From Hypericum androsaemum (taxonomy: Eukaryota > Streptophyta > Magnoliopsida > Malpighiales > Hypericaceae), in contig OZ023197.1 in assembly GCA_963995505.1 (NCBI GenBank), forward strand, positions 7,119,827 to 7,183,826: a stretch of DNA of 64,000 nucleotides, given 5' to 3'. Under the pieces are notes generated by a model. The model was not told the DNA's origin, ran no database searches, and was given only the letters and a program-made list of their open reading frames with translations. The first letter of the stretch is position 1. Each line of letters opens with the position of its first letter. Of this stretch, positions 22,301-36,700 are shown in pieces. The position numbers and the translations under genes are program-made.

Positions 22301-25300
22301 AAGGCATGAAAAGGCAAGAAAAGGCAAGAAAAGGCATGAAAAGGCATGAAAAGGCAAAAAAGGCCATGAAAAGGAAAGAAAAGTCATGAAAAGGCAAGAA
22401 AAGTCATGAAAAGGCATGAAAAGGCAAGAAAAGGCAAGAAAAGGAAAAAAAAGCCTGAAAAGGCATGAACAGGCAAGAAAAGGCATGAAAATGCAAGAAA
22501 AGGCATGATAAGGCATGAAAAGGCAAGAAAAGGCATAAAAAGGAAAGAAAAGGAAAAAAAGGCATGAAAAATCAAGAAAAGTCATGAAAAGGCATGAAAA
22601 GGCAACAAAAGGCAACAAAAGGCATGAAACGGCAAGAAAATACATGAAAAGGCAAGAAAAGGCATGAAATCGCAAGAAAAGTCATGAAAAGGCATGAAAA
22701 GGCATGAAAAGGCATGAAATGGCATGAAATGGCAGGAAAAGGCATGAAAAGGCAAAAAAATGCATGAAAAGGTATGAAAAGGCAAGAAAAGGAATGAAAA
22801 GGCATCAAAATGCATGAAAAGGCCAGAAATGGCAAAGAAAGTCAAGAAAAGGCATATAAAGTCAAGAAAAGGCATGAAAAGGCAAGAAAATGCATAAAAA
22901 TGCATGTAAAGGCAAGAAAAGTCATGAAAAGGCATGAAAAGGCAAGAATAGGAAAGAAAAGGCATGAAAAGGCAAGAAAAGGCATCAAAAGGCAAGAAAA
23001 GGAAAGAAAAGGCATGAAAAGGCAAGAAAAGGCATGAAAATGCAAGAAAAGTCATGAAAAGGCATGAAACGGCAAGAAAAGTCATGAAAAGGCATGAAAA
23101 GGCGAGAAAAGTCATGAAAAGGCGAGAAACGTCATGAAAAGGCATGAAAAGGCAAGAAAAGGCATGAAAAGGTATGAAAAGGCAAGAAAATGCATGAAAT
23201 GGCAAGAAAAGGCATGAAAAGGCAAAAAAATGCAAGAAAAGGAATGAAAAGGCAAGAAATGGCAAGAAAAGGCAAGAAAAGGCATGAAAAGTCATGAAAA
23301 GGCATGAAAAGGCATGAAAATGCATGAAAAGGCAAGAAAAGTCATGAAAAGGCATGAAAAGTCATGAAAAGGCATGAAAAGGCAAGAAAAGGAAAGAAAA
23401 GGCATGAAAAGGTAACAAAAGGCACGAAAAGGCAAGAAGAGGCATGAAAATGCAAGAAAATGCATGAAAAGGCAAGAAAAGGCATGAAAATGCAAGAAAA
23501 AAAAAGAAAAGGCATGAAAAAGCAAGAAACGGCATGACAAGGCAAGAAAAGGCATGAAAAGGCAAGAAAAGGCATGAAAAGGCATGAAAAGTCATGAAAA
23601 GGTAAGAAAAGGTAAGAAAAGGCATGAAAAGGCAAGAAAAGGCATGAAAATTCATGAAAAGGCGTGAAAAGGCAAGAAAAGTCATGAAAAGGCATGAAAA
23701 GGCAAGAAAAGTCATGAAAAGGCATGAAAAGGCATGAAATGGCATGAAAAGGCAAGAAAAGGCATGAAAGAAAAGGCAAGAAAAGGCAAGAAAAGGCATG
23801 AAAATGCAAGAAAGGGCAAGAAAAGGCATGAAAAGGAAGAAAAGGCAAGAAAAGGAAAGAAAAGGCATGAAAAGGCATAAAAAGGCAAGAAAAGGCATGA
23901 AAAGGCCAGAAAAGTCATGAAAAAGCATGAAAAGGCAAGAAAAGGATAGAAAGGCATGAAAAGACAAGAAAAGGCATGAAAATGTAGGAAAAGGCAAGAA
24001 AAGGCATGAAAAGGCATGATAAGGAAAGAAATGGCAAGGAAAGGCAAGAAAAGGCATGAAATTATAAGAAAAGGCAAGAAAATGCATGAAATGGCAAGAA
24101 AAGACATGAAAAGGCAAGAAAAGGCATGAAAAGGCATGAAAAGGCAAGAAATGGCAAGGAAAAGCAAGAAAAGACAAAAAAAGTCATGAAAAGGCAAGAA
24201 AAGGCATGAAAATGAAAGAAAAGGCATGAAAAGGCATGAAAATGCATGAAAAGGCGAGAAAAGTCATGAAAAAGCATGAAAAGGCATGAAAAGGCATGAA
24301 AAGATAAGAAAAGGAAAGAAAAGGCATGAAAAGGAAAGAAATGGCAAGGAAAGGCAAGAAAAGGCAAGAAAAAGCAAGAAAAGGCATGAAAAGATAACAA
24401 AAGGAAAGAAAAGGCATGAAAAGATAACAAAAGGAAAGAAAAGGCATGAAAAGGCATGAAAAGGCAAGAAATGGCAAGGAAAGGCAAGAAAAGGCATGAA
24501 AAGGCATGAAAAGGCATGAAAAGGCATGAAAAGGCATGAAAAGGCAAGAAAAGGCAAGAAAAGTCATAAAAAGGCAAGAAAAATCATGAAAAGGCATGAA
24601 AAGGTGTGAAAAGGCAAGAAAAGGCATAAAAATGCAAGAAAAGGCAAGATAAGGCATGAAAAGGAAAGAAAAGGCTAGAAAAGGCGTGAAAAGGCAAGAA
24701 AAGGAAAGAAAAGTCATGAAAAGGCATGAAAAGGCAAGAAAATGCATGAAAAGGCAAGAAGAGGCATGAAAAGGCAAGAAAAGGCACGAAACTGCAAGAA
24801 ATGGCAAGGAAAGGCATGAAAAGGCAAGAAAAGGCATGAAAAGGTAAGAAAAGGCAAGAAAAGGCATGAAATGGCAAGAAAAGTCATGAAAAGGCATGAA
24901 AAGGGAAGAAAAGGAATGAAAAGGCATGAAAAGGGAAGAAAAGGGAAGAAAAGGCATGAAAAGGCAAGAAAAGGCATGAAAAGGGAAGAAAAGGCATGAA
25001 AAGGGAAGAAAAGGCATGAAAAGGCATGAAATGGCAAGAAAAGGCATGAAAAGGCAAAAAAATGCATGAAAAGGTATGAAAAGGCAAGAAAAGGAATGAA
25101 AAGGCATGAAAATGCATGAAAAGGTATGAAAAGGCAAGAAAAGTCAAGAAAAGGCATGAAAAGGCATGAAAAGTCAAGAAAAGGCAAGAAAAGGCAAGAA
25201 AAGGCATGAAAAGTCAAGAAAAGGCATGAAAAGTCAAGAAAAGGCATGAAAAGTCAAAGAAAGGCAAGAAAAGGCAAGAAAAGGAATGAAAAGTCAAGAA

Positions 25301-27510
25301 AAGGCATGAAAAGGCAAGAAAAGGCATAAAAATGCATGAAAAGGCATGAAAAGGCAAGAAAAGACATAAAAAGGCATGAAAAGGCAAGATTAGGAAAGAA
25401 AAGGCATTAAAGGGCAAGAAATGGCATCAAAAGGCAAGAAAAGAAAAGAAAATGCATAAAGAGGCAAGAAAAGGCACGAAAATTCAAGAAAAGTTATGAA
25501 AAGGCATGAAAAGGCAAGAAAAGTCATGAAATGGCATGAAAAGACAAGAAAAGTCATGAAAAGGCTAGAAAAGGCATGAAAAGGAAAGAAAAGGCATGAA
25601 AATGCAAGAAAATGCATGAAAAGGCAAGAAAAGGCATGAAAAGGCAAGAAAAAGCATGACAAGGCAAGAAAAGGAAAGAAAAGGCATGAAAAGGCATGAA
25701 AAGGCATGAAAAGTCATGAAAAGGCATGAAAAGGCATGAAAAGTCATGAAAAGGCATGAAAAGGCAAGAAAAGTCATGAAAAGGCATGAAAAGACAAGAA
25801 AAGGCAAGAAAAGGCATGAAAAGTCAAGAAAAGGCATGAAAAGTCAAAAAAAGGCATGAAAAGTCAAGAAAAGGCATGAAAAGGCAAAGAAAGGCAAGAA
25901 AAGTCATGAAAAGGCAAGAAAAGTCATAAAAAGGCATGAAAAGGCAAGAATAGGAAAGAAAAGGCATGAAAGGGCAAGAAATGGCATCAAAAGGCAAGGA
26001 AAGGAAAGAAAATGCATAAAGAGGCAAGAAAAGGCATGAAAATGCAAGAAAAGTTATGAAAAGGCATGAAAAGGCAAGAAAAGTCATGAAAAGGCAAGAA
26101 AAGTCATGAAAAGGCAAGAAAAGGCATGAAAAGGCAAGAAAAGGCAAGAAAAGGCAAGAAAAGGCATGAAAAGGCATGAAAAGGCATGAAATGGCAAGAA
26201 AAGGCATGAAAAGGCAAGAAAAGGATTGAAAAGGCAAGAAAAGGAATGAAAAGGCAAGAAAAGGAATGAAAAGGCAAGAAATGGCAAGAAAAGGCATGAA
26301 AAGTTAAGAAAAGTCATGAAAAGGCATGAAAATGTATGGAAAGGCAAGAAAAGTCATGAAAAGGCATGAAAAGTCATGAAAAGGCATGAAAAGGCATGAA
26401 AAGGCAAGAAAAGGAAAGAAAAGGCAAGAAAAGGCAAGAAAAGGCATGAAAAGGCAAGAAAAGGCATGAAAATGCAAGAAAATGCATGAAAAGGCAAGAA
26501 AAGGCATGAAAAGGCAAGAAAAAAAAGAAAAGGCATGAAAAGGCAAGAAAAGGCATGACAAGGCAACAAAAGGCTAGAAAAGGCATGAAAAGGCATGAAA
26601 AGTCATGAAAAGGCATGAAAAGGCATGTAAAGGCAAGAAAAGGCAAGAAAAGGTATGAAAAGGCAAGAAAAGGCAAGAAAAGGTAAGAAATGGCAAGGAA
26701 AGGCAAGAAAAGGCAAGACAAGGCATGAAAAGGCAAGAAAAGACATGAAAAGGCAAGAAAAGGCATGAAAAGGCAAGAAATAGCAAGGAAAGGCAAGAAA
26801 AGGCAAGAAAAGTCATAAAAAGGCAAGAAAAGGAAAGAAAAGGCATGAAAATGAAAGAAAAGGCATGAAAAGGCAAGAAAAGGCAAGAAAAGACATGAAA
26901 AAGCGAGAAAAGTCATGAAAAGGCATGAAAAGGCATGAAAAGGCATGAAAAGATAAGAAAAGGAAAGAAAAGGCATAAAAAGGCAAGAAATGGCAAGAAA
27001 AGGCATGAAAAGGCAAGAAAAGGCATGAAAAGATAAGAAAAGGAAAGAAAAGGCATGAAAAGGCATGAAAAGGCAAGAAATGGCTAGGAAAGGCAAGAAA
27101 AGGCATGAAAAGGTAAGAAAAGGCAAGAAAAGGCAAGAAAAGGCATGAAATGGCAAGAAATGGCAAGGAAAGGCAAGAAAAGGCATGAAAAACCAAGAAA
27201 AGGCAAGAAATTGTAAGAAAAGGCATGAAAAGGCAAGAAACGGAAAGAAAAGGCATGAAAAGGCAAGAAAAGGAAAGAAAAGGAAAGAAAAGGCTTGAAA
27301 AGGCAAGAAAAGGCATGAAAAGGCAAAAAAATGCATGAAAAGGTATGAAAAGGAAAGAAAAGGAAAGAAAGGGCATGAAAGGGCAAGAAAAGGCATGAAA
27401 AGGCAAGAAAAGGAAAGAAAAAGCATGAAAAGGTAAGAAAAGGAAAGAAAAGGCATGAAAAGGCAAGAAAAGGCCTAAAAAGGCAAGAAAAGTCATGAAA
27501 AGGCATGAAA

Positions 27511-28090
27511 AGGTAAGAAAAAGCATGAAAAGGCATGAAATGGAAAGAAAAGGCAAGAAAAGGCATGAAAAGGCATGAAAAGGCAAGAAAAGTCATAAAA
27601 AGGCAAGAAAAGGCATGAAAAGGCAAAAAAAGACAAGAAAAGGCATAAAAAGGAAAGAAAAGGAAAGACAAGGCATAAAAAGGAATGAAAAGGCGAGAAA
27701 AGGCATGAAAAGGTAAGAAAAGGCATGAAAAGGCAAAAAAATGCATGAAATGGAAAGAAAAGGCAAGAAAAGGCATGAAAAGGCATGAAAAGGCAAGAAA
27801 AGTCATAAAAAGGCAAGAAAAGGTAAGAAAAAGCATGAAAAGGCATGAAATGGAAAGAAAAGGCAAGAAAAGGCATGAAAAGGTAAGAAAAAGCATGAAA
27901 AGGCATGAAATGGAAAGAAAAGGCAAGAAAAGGCATGAAAAGGCATGAAAAGGCAAGAAAAGTCATAAAAAGGCAAGAAAAGGCATGAAAAGGCAAAAAA
28001 AGATAAGAAAAGGCATAAAAAGGAAAGAAAAGGAAAGACAAGGCATGAAAAGGAATGAAAAGGCGAGAAAAGGCATGAAAAGGTAAGAAA
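27511..28090 (+). repeat. 370-bp higher-order repeat in array 2
   Basis: The run GGTAAGAAAAAGCATG then GAAATGGAAAG, then AAGTCATAAAAAGGC, then GAAAGACAAGG appears from 27511 and again from 27881. A shorter 70-bp duplication lies between them (27821 and 27891). Confidence 0.75.
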
Positions 28091-31000
28091 AGGCATGAAA
28101 AGGTATGAAAAGGAAGCAAAAGGCATGAAAAGGCAAGAAAAGGCATGAAAAGGCAAGAAATTGCAAGGAAAGGCAAGAAAAGGCATGAAAAGGCATGAAA
28201 AGGCAAAAAAAGAAATGAAAAGGCATGAAAAGGAATGAAAAGGCAAGAAAAGGGATGAAAGGGTATGAAAAGGCAAGAAAAGGCATGAAAAGGCAAGAAA
28301 AGGCATGAAAAGGCAAGAAATGGCAAGAAAAGGTAAGAAAAGGCATGAAAAGGCAAGAAAAGGAATGAAAAATCAAGAAAAGGCATGAAAAGGCAAGAAA
28401 AGTCATGAAAAGGCATGCAAAGGCATGAAAAGGCAAGAAGAGTCAAGAAGAGGCATGAAAAGGCAAGAAAAGTCATGAAAAGGTAAGAAAATGTAAGAAA
28501 AGGCATGAAAATGTAAGAAAAGGCATGAAAATGTAAGAAAAGGCATGAAAAGGCAAGAAAAGGTAAGAAAATACAAGAAAAAGTATGAAATGGCAAGAAA
28601 AGGAAAGAAAATGCAAAAAAAGGCAAGAAAAGGCATGAAAATGCAAGAAAAGGCATGAAAAGGCAAGAAAAGGCATGAAAAGCCAAGAAAAGGCATGAAA
28701 AGAAATGAAAAGGCAAGAAAAGGCAAGAAAAGGCATGAAAAGGCAAGAAAAGGCACGAATATCCAAGAAAAGGCAAGAAAAGCCATGAAAAGGCATGAAA
28801 AGGCAAGAAAAGGCAAGGAAAGGCAAGAAAAGGCAAGCAAAGGCATGAAAAGGCAAGAAAAGGCATGAAAAGGCAAGATATGGCAAGGAAAGGCAAGAAA
28901 AGGCATGAAAAGGCATGAAAAGGCAAGCAAATGCAAGAAAACGCATGAAAAGGCAAGAAAAGACATGAAAAGGCAAGAAAAGGCAAGAAAAGGCATGAAA
29001 AGGGAAGAAAAGGCATGAAAAGGCAAGAAAAGGCAAGAAAAGGCAAGAAAAGGCATGAAAAGGCAAAAAAAAGCAAGAAAAGGCATGAAAATGAAAGAAA
29101 AGGCATGAAAAGGCATGAAAAGTCATGAAAAGGAAAGAAAAGGCATGAAAAGGCAAGAAAAGGCATGAAAAGGCAAGAAAAGGCATGACAAGGCATGAAA
29201 AGGAAAAAAAATGCATGAAAAGGCAAGAAAAGGAAAGAAAAGGCATGAAAAGGAAAGAAAAGGAAAGTAAAGGCATGAAAAAGCAAAAAAATGCATGAAA
29301 AGGTATGAAAAGGCAAGAAAAGGCATGAAAAGGCATGAAAGGGCATGAAAGGGCATGAAAAGGCATGAAAAGGCATGAAAAGGCATGAAAGGGCAAGAAA
29401 AGGCATGAAAAGGCAAGAAAAGGCATGAAAAGGCATGAAAAGGAAAGAAAAGCCATGAAAAGGCAAAACAAGACAAGAAAAGGCATAAAATGGCAAGAAA
29501 AGGAAAGACAAGGCATGAAAAGGAATGAAAAGGCAAGAAAAGGCATGAAAAGGTAAGAAAAGGCATGAAAAGGTATGAAAAGGAAGGAAAAGGCATGAAA
29601 AGGCAAGAAAAGGCATGAAAAGGCAAGAAATGGCAAGGAAAGGCAAGGAAAGGCATGAAAAGGCAAAAAAAGAAATGAAAAGGAAAGAAAAGGAAAGAAA
29701 AGGCAAGAAAAGGCACGAAAGGGTATGAAAAGGCAAGAAAAGGAATGAAAAGGAAAGAAAAGGCATGAAAAGGCAAGAAATGGCAAGAAAAGGTAAGAAA
29801 AGGCATGAAAAGGAAAGAAAAGGCATGAAAAGGCAAGAAAAGGCATGAAAAGGGAAGAAAAGGCATGAAAAGACAAGAAAAAGAAAGAAAAGGCATGAAA
29901 AATCAAGAAAAGGCATGAAAAGGCAAGAAAAGTCATGAAAAGGCATGCAAAGGCAAGAAAATGCAAGAAAAGGCAAGAAAAGGAATGAAAAGGCAAGAAG
30001 AGTCAAGAAAAGGCATGAAAAGGCAAGAAAAGTCATGAAAAGGCAAGAAAATGTAAGAAAAGGCATGAAAATGTAAGAAAAGGCATGAAAAGGTATGAAA
30101 ATACAAGAAAAAGTATGAAATGGCAAGAAAAGGAAAGAAAATGCATAAAAAGGCAAGAAAAGGCATGAAAAGTCATGAAAAGTCAAGAAAAGTTATGAAA
30201 AGGCAAGAAAAGGCATGAAATGGCAAGAAAAGGCATGAAAAGGCAAGAAAAGGCAAGAAAAGGCATGAAAAGGCAAGAAAAGGCATCAAAAGGCAAGAAA
30301 AGGCATCAAAAGGCATGAAAAGGCAAGAACAGGCATGAAAAGGCAAGAAAAGGAAAGAAAAGGCATGAAAAGGCAAGAAAAGGCATGAAAAGCCAAGAAA
30401 AGGCATGAAAAGAAATGAAAAGGCAAGAAAAGCCAAGAAAAGGCATGAAAAGGCAAGAAAAGCCAAGAAAAGGCATGAAAAGCCAAGAAAAGGTAAGAAA
30501 AGCCATGAAAAGGCAAGAAAAGGCAAGAAATGGCAAGGAAAGGCAAGAAAAGGCAAGAAATGGCAAGAAAAGGCAAGAAAAGGTAAGAAAAGGCATGTAA
30601 AGATAAGAAAAGGCATGAAAAGGCGAGAAAAGTCATGAAAAGGCATGGAAAAGGCATGAAAAGGCAAGAAATGGCAAGGAAAGGCAAGAAAAGGCAAGAA
30701 AAGGTAAGAAAAGGCATGTAAAGATAAGAAAAGGAAAGAAAAGGCATGAAAAGGAAAGATATGGCAAGGAAAGGCAAGAAAAGGCAAGAAAAGGCATGAA
30801 AAGGCATGAAAAGGCAAGAAAAGAAATGAAAAGGCAAGAAAAGGCATGAAAAGGCAAGAAAAGGCATGAAAAGGCAAGAAATGGCAAGGAAAGGCAAGAA
30901 AAGGCATAAAACGGCAAGAAAAGGCAAAAAAAGAGGCAAGAAAAGGCATGAAAATGAAAGAAAAGGCACGAAAAGGCAAGAAAAAGGCATGAAAAGGCAT

Positions 31001-33328
31001 GAAAAGTCATGAAAAGGCAAGAAAAGGAAAGAAAAGGCATGAAAAGGCAATAAAAGGCATAAAAAGGCAAGAAAAGGCATGACAGGGCATGAAAAGGAAA
31101 AAAAATGCATGAAAATGCAAGAAAAGGAAAGAAAAGGCATGAAAAGGAAAGAAAAGGAAAGAAAAGGCATGAAAAAGCAAAAAAATGCATGAAAAGGCAA
31201 GAAAAGGAAAGAAAAGGCATGAAAAGGCATGCAAAGGCATGAAAGGGCAAGAAAAGGCATGAAAAGGCATGAAAAGGCAAGAAAAGTCATGAAAAGGCAT
31301 GAAAAGGCATGAAAAGGTAAGAAAAAGCATGAAAAGGCAAGAAAAGGCATGAAAAGGCAAGAAAAGGCATGAAAAGGCATGAAAAGGTAAGAAAAAGCAT
31401 GAAAAGGCAAGAAAAGGCATGAAAAGGCAAGAAAAGGCATGAAAAGGCAAGAAATGGCAAGGAAAGGCAAGAAAAGGCATGAAAAGGCATGAAAAGGCAA
31501 AAAAAAAATGAAAAGGCAAGAAAAGGCATTAAAAGGCATGAAAAGGCAAGAAAAGGCATGAAAGGGTATGAAAAGGCAAGAAAAGGCATGAAAAGGCAAG
31601 AAAAGGCATGAAAAGGTAAGAAAATGCATGAAAAGGCAAGAAAAGGCATGAAAAGGCAAGAAAAGGCAAGAAAAGGCATAAAAAGGGAAGAAAAGGCAAG
31701 TAAAGGCATGAAAAGACAAGAAAAGGAAAGAAAAGGCATGAAAAATCAAGAAAAGGCAAGAAAAGGCATGAAAAGGCATGAAAAGGCAAGAAAAGTCATG
31801 AAAAGGCATGAAAAGGCAAGAAAAGGTATGAAAAGGCAAGAAGAGTCAAGAAAAGTCATGAAAAGGCAAGAAAAGTCATGAAAAGGCAAGAAAAAGCAAG
31901 AAAAGTCATGAAAATGCAAGAAAAGTTAAGAAAAGGCATGAAAAGGCAAGAAAAGGTATGAAAATACAAGAAAAAGCATGAAATGGCAAGAAAAGGAAAG
32001 AAAATGCATAAAAAGGCAAGAAAAGGTATGAAAATGCAAGAAAAGGCATGAAAAGTCATGAAAAGGCAAGAAAAGTCATGAAAATGCAAGAAAAGTCATG
32101 AAAAGGCATGAAAAAGCAAGAAAAGGCATGAAAAGGCAAGAAAATGCATGAAATGGCAAGAAAAGGCATGAAAAGGCAAGAAGAGACATGAAAAGGCATG
32201 AAAAGGCAAGAAAAGTCAAGAAAAGGCAAGAAAAAGCATGAAAAGACAAGAAAAGGCAAGAAAAGGGAAGAAAAGGCATTAAAGGGCATGAAAAGGCAAG
32301 AAAAGGCATGAAAAGGGAAGAAAAGGCAAGAAAAGACAAGAAAAGGAAAGAAAAGGCATGAAAAATCATGAAAAGGCATGAAAAGGCAAGAAAAGTCATG
32401 AAAAGGCATGAAAAGGCAAGAAAAGGCAAAAAAAGGGATGAAAAGGCATGAAAAGGCAAGAAGAGTTAAGAAAAGGCATGAAAAGGCCAGAAAAGGTAAG
32501 AAAAGGCATGAAAATGCAAGAAAAGTTAAGAAAAGGCATGAAAAGGTATGAAAATGTAAGAAAAAGCATGAAATGGCAAGAAAAGGCATAAAAAGGCAAG
32601 AAAAGGCATGAAAAGGCATGAAAATATAAGAAAAGGCATGAAAATGCATGAAAAGGCAAGAAACAGAAAGAAAATGCATGAAAAGGGAAGAAAAGGCATG
32701 AAAAGGCAAAACAAATGCATGAAAAGGTATGAAAAGGCAAGAAAAGGCATGAAAAGGCAAGAAAAGGAATGAAAAGGAAAGAAAAGGCATGAAAAGGTAT
32801 GAAACGGAATGAAAAGGCATGAAAAGGCAAGAAAAGGCATGAAAAGGCAAAACAAATGCATGAAAAGGTATAAAAATGCAAGAAAAGGCATGAAAAGGCA
32901 AGAAAAGGCATGAAAAGGCAAGAAAAGACATGAAAAGGCATGAAAAGGCAAGAAAGGTTATGAAAAGGCAAGAAAAGGCATGAAAAGACAAGAAAAGGCA
33001 AGAAAAGGCAAGAAAAGGCACGAAAAGGCATGAAAAGGCATGAAAGGAAAGAAAAGGCATGAAAAGACAAGAAAAGGAAAGAAAAGGCATGAAAAATCAT
33101 GAAAAGGCATGAAAAGGCATGAAATGGCAAGAAAAGTCAAGAAAAGGCATGAAAAGGCAGGAAAAGGCAAAAAAGGAATGAAAAGGCAAGAAAAGGAAAG
33201 AAGAGTCAAGAAAAGGCATGAAAATGCAAGAAAAGTCATGAAAAGGCCAGAAAAGGTATGAAAAGGCATGAAAATGCAAGAAAAGGCATGAAAAGGCAAG
33301 AAAAGGCATAAAAAGGGAAGAAAAGGCA

Positions 33329-33740
33329 AGTAAAGGCATGAAAAGACAAGAAAAGGAAAGAAAAAGCATGAAAAATCAAGAAAAGGCAAGAAAAGGCATG
33401 AAAAGACATGAAAAGGCTAGAAAAGTAGTGAAAAGGCATGAAAAGGCATGAAAAGGCATGAAAAGGCATGAAAAGGCATGAAAAGGCAAGAAAAGGCATG
33501 ACAAGGCATGAAAAGGAAAAAAAAGGAAAGAAAAGGCAAGTAAAGGCATGAAAAGACAAGAAAAGGAAAGAAAAAGCATGAAAAATCAAGAAAAGGCAAG
33601 AAAAGGCATGAAAAGACATGAAAAGGCTAGAAAAGTAGTGAAAAGGCATGAAAAGGCATGAAAAGGCATGAAAAGGCATGAAAAGGCATGAAAAGGCATG
33701 AAAAGGCATGAAAAGGCTAGAAAAGTAGTGAAAAGGCATG
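33329..33740 (+). repeat. 210-bp higher-order repeat in array 2
   Basis: The series GCAAGTAAAGG, GACAAG, GAAAAATCAAG, GACATG, GGCTAG, AAAAGTAGTG appears at 33329-33430 and 33539-33640. The CTAG/TAGTG pair appears again at about 33715-33730. Confidence 0.8.
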
Positions 33741-36700
33741 AAAAGGCATGAAAAGGCATGAAAAGGTATGAAAAGGCAAGAAGAGTCAAGAAAAGGCATG
33801 AAAAGGCAAGAAAAGTCATGAAAAGGCCAGAAAAGGTAAGAAAAGGCATGAAAATGCAAGAAAAGTTAAGAAAAGGCATGAAAAGGCAAGAAAAGGTATG
33901 AAAATGCAAGAAAAAGCATGAAATGGCAAGAAAAGGAAAGAAAATGCAAGAAAAGGCAAGAAAAGGCATGAAAAGGCAAGAAAAGGCAAGAAAATGGAAG
34001 AATAGGCATGAAAAGGCAAGAAAAGGCATGCAAAGTCATGAAAAGGCAAGAAAAGGAAAGAAAAGGCATGAAAAGGCAAGAAAAGGCATGAAAAGGCAAG
34101 AAACGGAAAGAAAAGGCATGAAAAGGCAAGAAAAGGCATGAAAAGGCAAGAAAATGCATGAAAAGGCATGAAAAGGCAAAAAAAATGCATGAAAAGGTAT
34201 GAAAAGGAAAGAAAAGGCATGAAAAGCCATGAAAGGGCAAGAAAAGGCATGAAAAGGCAAGAAAAGGAAAGAAAAGGCAAGAAAAGGAAAGAAAAGGCAA
34301 GAAAAGGCATGAAAAGGCATGAAAAGTCATGAAAAGGCATGAAAAGGCATGAAATGGCAAGAAAAGTCATGAAAAGGCAAGAAAAGGCATGAAAAGGCAA
34401 AAAAAAGACAAGAAACGGCATAAAAAGGTAAGAAAAGGGATGAAAAGGCTAGAAAAGGCATGAAAAGGTAAGAAAAGGCATGAAAGGGTATGAAAAGGCA
34501 AGAAAAGGCATAAAAAGGTAAGAAATGGCAAGGAAAGGCAAGAAAAGGCCAGAAAAGGCATGAAAAGGCAAGAAAAGCCAAAAAAAAGAAATGGAAAAGC
34601 AAGAAAAGAAATGGAAAGGCAAGAAAAGGCATGAAAGGGTGTGAAAAGGCAAGAAAAGAAATGGAAAGGCAAGAAAAGGCATGAAAAGGCAAGAAATGGC
34701 AAGAAAAGGTAAGAAAAGGCATGAAAAGGCATGAAAAGGCATGAAAAGGCATGAAAAGGCAAGAAAACGCATGAAAAGGCCAGAAAAGGCATTAAAAGGG
34801 AGGAAAAGGCAAGAAAAGGCATGAAAAGACAAGAAAAGGAAAGAAAAGGCATGAAAAATCAAGAAAAGGCATGAAAAGGCATGAAAAGGCAAGAAAAGGC
34901 ATGAAGAGTCAAGAAAAGGTATGAAAAGGCATGAAAAATCATGAAAAGTCATGAAAAGGCATGAAAAGGCATGAAAAGGGAAGAAAAGTCATGAAAAGGC
35001 AAGAAAAGGCAAGAAAAGGCAAGAAAAGGCAAGAAAAAGAATGAAAAGGCAAGAAGAGTCAAGAAAAGGCATGAAAAAGCAAGAAAAGTCATGAAAAGGC
35101 AAGCAAAGGTAAGAAAAGGCATGAAAATGCAAGAAAAGTTAAGAAAAGGCATGAAAAGGCAAGAAAAGGTATGAAAATACAAGAAAAAGCATGAAATGGC
35201 AGGAAAAGGTATGAAAATACAAGAAAAAGCATGAAATGGCAAGAAAAGGAAAGAAAATGCATAAAAAGGCAAGAAAAGGCATGAAAATGCAAGAAAAGGC
35301 ATGAAAAGTCATGAAAAGGCAAGAAAAGTCATGAAAACAAAAGAAAAGGCATGAAATGGCAAGAAAAGGCATGAAAAGGCAAAACAAATGCATGAAAAGG
35401 TATGAAAAGGTAAGAAAAGGCATGGAAAGGCAAGTAAAGGCATGAAAGGGCATGAAAAGGCAAGAAAACTCATGAAAAGGCATGAAAAGGCAAGAAAAAG
35501 AATGAAAAGGCATGAAAAGGCAAGAAAAGGAAAGAAAATGCAAGAAAAGGCATGAAAAGGCAAGAAAAGGCATGAAAAGGCAAGAAATGGCAAGGAAAGG
35601 CAAGAAAAGTCTTGAAAAGGCATGAAAAGTTATGAAAAGGCATGAAAAGATATGAAAAGGAAAGAAAACGCATAAAAAGGAATGAAAAGGTAAGAAATGG
35701 CAAGGAAAGGCAAGAAAAGGCAAGAAAAGGCATGAAAAGATAAGAAAAGGAAAGAAAAGAAAAGGCATGAAAAGGCAAGATATGGAAAGGAAAGGCAAGA
35801 AAAGGCATGAAAAGGCATAAAAAGGCAAGAAAAGGCAATAAAAGGCATGAAAAGGCTTGAAAAGGCAAGAGAAGGCATGAAAAGGCAAGAAAAGGCAAGC
35901 AAAGGCATGAAAAGGCAAGAAAATGCATGAAAAGGCATGAAAAGGAATAAAAAGGCGAAAAAAGTCTTGAAAAGGCAAGAAAAGTTATGAAAAGGCATAA
36001 AGAGGCGATAAAAGTCTTGAAAAGGCAAGAAAAGTTATGAAAAGGCATGAAAAGATAAGAAAAGGAAAGAAAAGGCATGAAAAGGCATGAAAAGGCAAGA
36101 AATGGCAAGGAAAGGCAAGGAAAGGCAAGAAAAGGCATGAAAAGATAAGAAAAGGAAACAAAAGGCATGAAAAGGCAAGATATGGCAAGAAAAGGCATGA
36201 AAAGGCATAAAAAGGCATGAAAAGGCAAGAAAAGACATGAAAAGGCAAGAAAAGGCATGAAAAGGCAAGAAAAGGGAAGAAATGGCAAGAAAAGGCAAGA
36301 AAAGGCAAGAAAAGGCATGAAAAGGCAAGAAAAGGCATGAAAAGGCAAGAAAAGACATGAAAAGGCAAGAAATGGCAAGGAAAGGCAAGAAAAGGCAAGA
36401 AAAGGCATGAAAAGACATGAAAAGGCAAGAAAAGGCATGAAAATGAAAGAAAAGGCATGAAAAGGCATGAAAAGTCATGAAAAGGAAAGAAAAGGCATGA
36501 AAATGCATGAAAAGGCCAGAAAAGGCATGAAAAGGCAAAAAAATGCATGAAAAGGTATGAAAAGGCAAGAAAAGGAAAGAAAAGGCATGAAAAGGCATGC
36601 AAAGGCATGAAAGGGCATGAAAAGGAATGAAAAGCCATGAAAAGGCAAGAAAAGTCATGAAAAGGCATGAAAAGGTAAGAAAAAGCATGAAAAGGCATGA

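Noticed and set aside
27493..30186. An 897-codon antisense ORF and dozens of other Phe/Cys-rich ORFs (pattern MPFHAFSCLF) in the arrays
   Set aside because: A 10-bp unit with no stop on the pyrimidine strand gives open frames with a 10-residue repeat in all three frames. Overlapping frames are equally long, with no codon bias or conserved start. Not genes.
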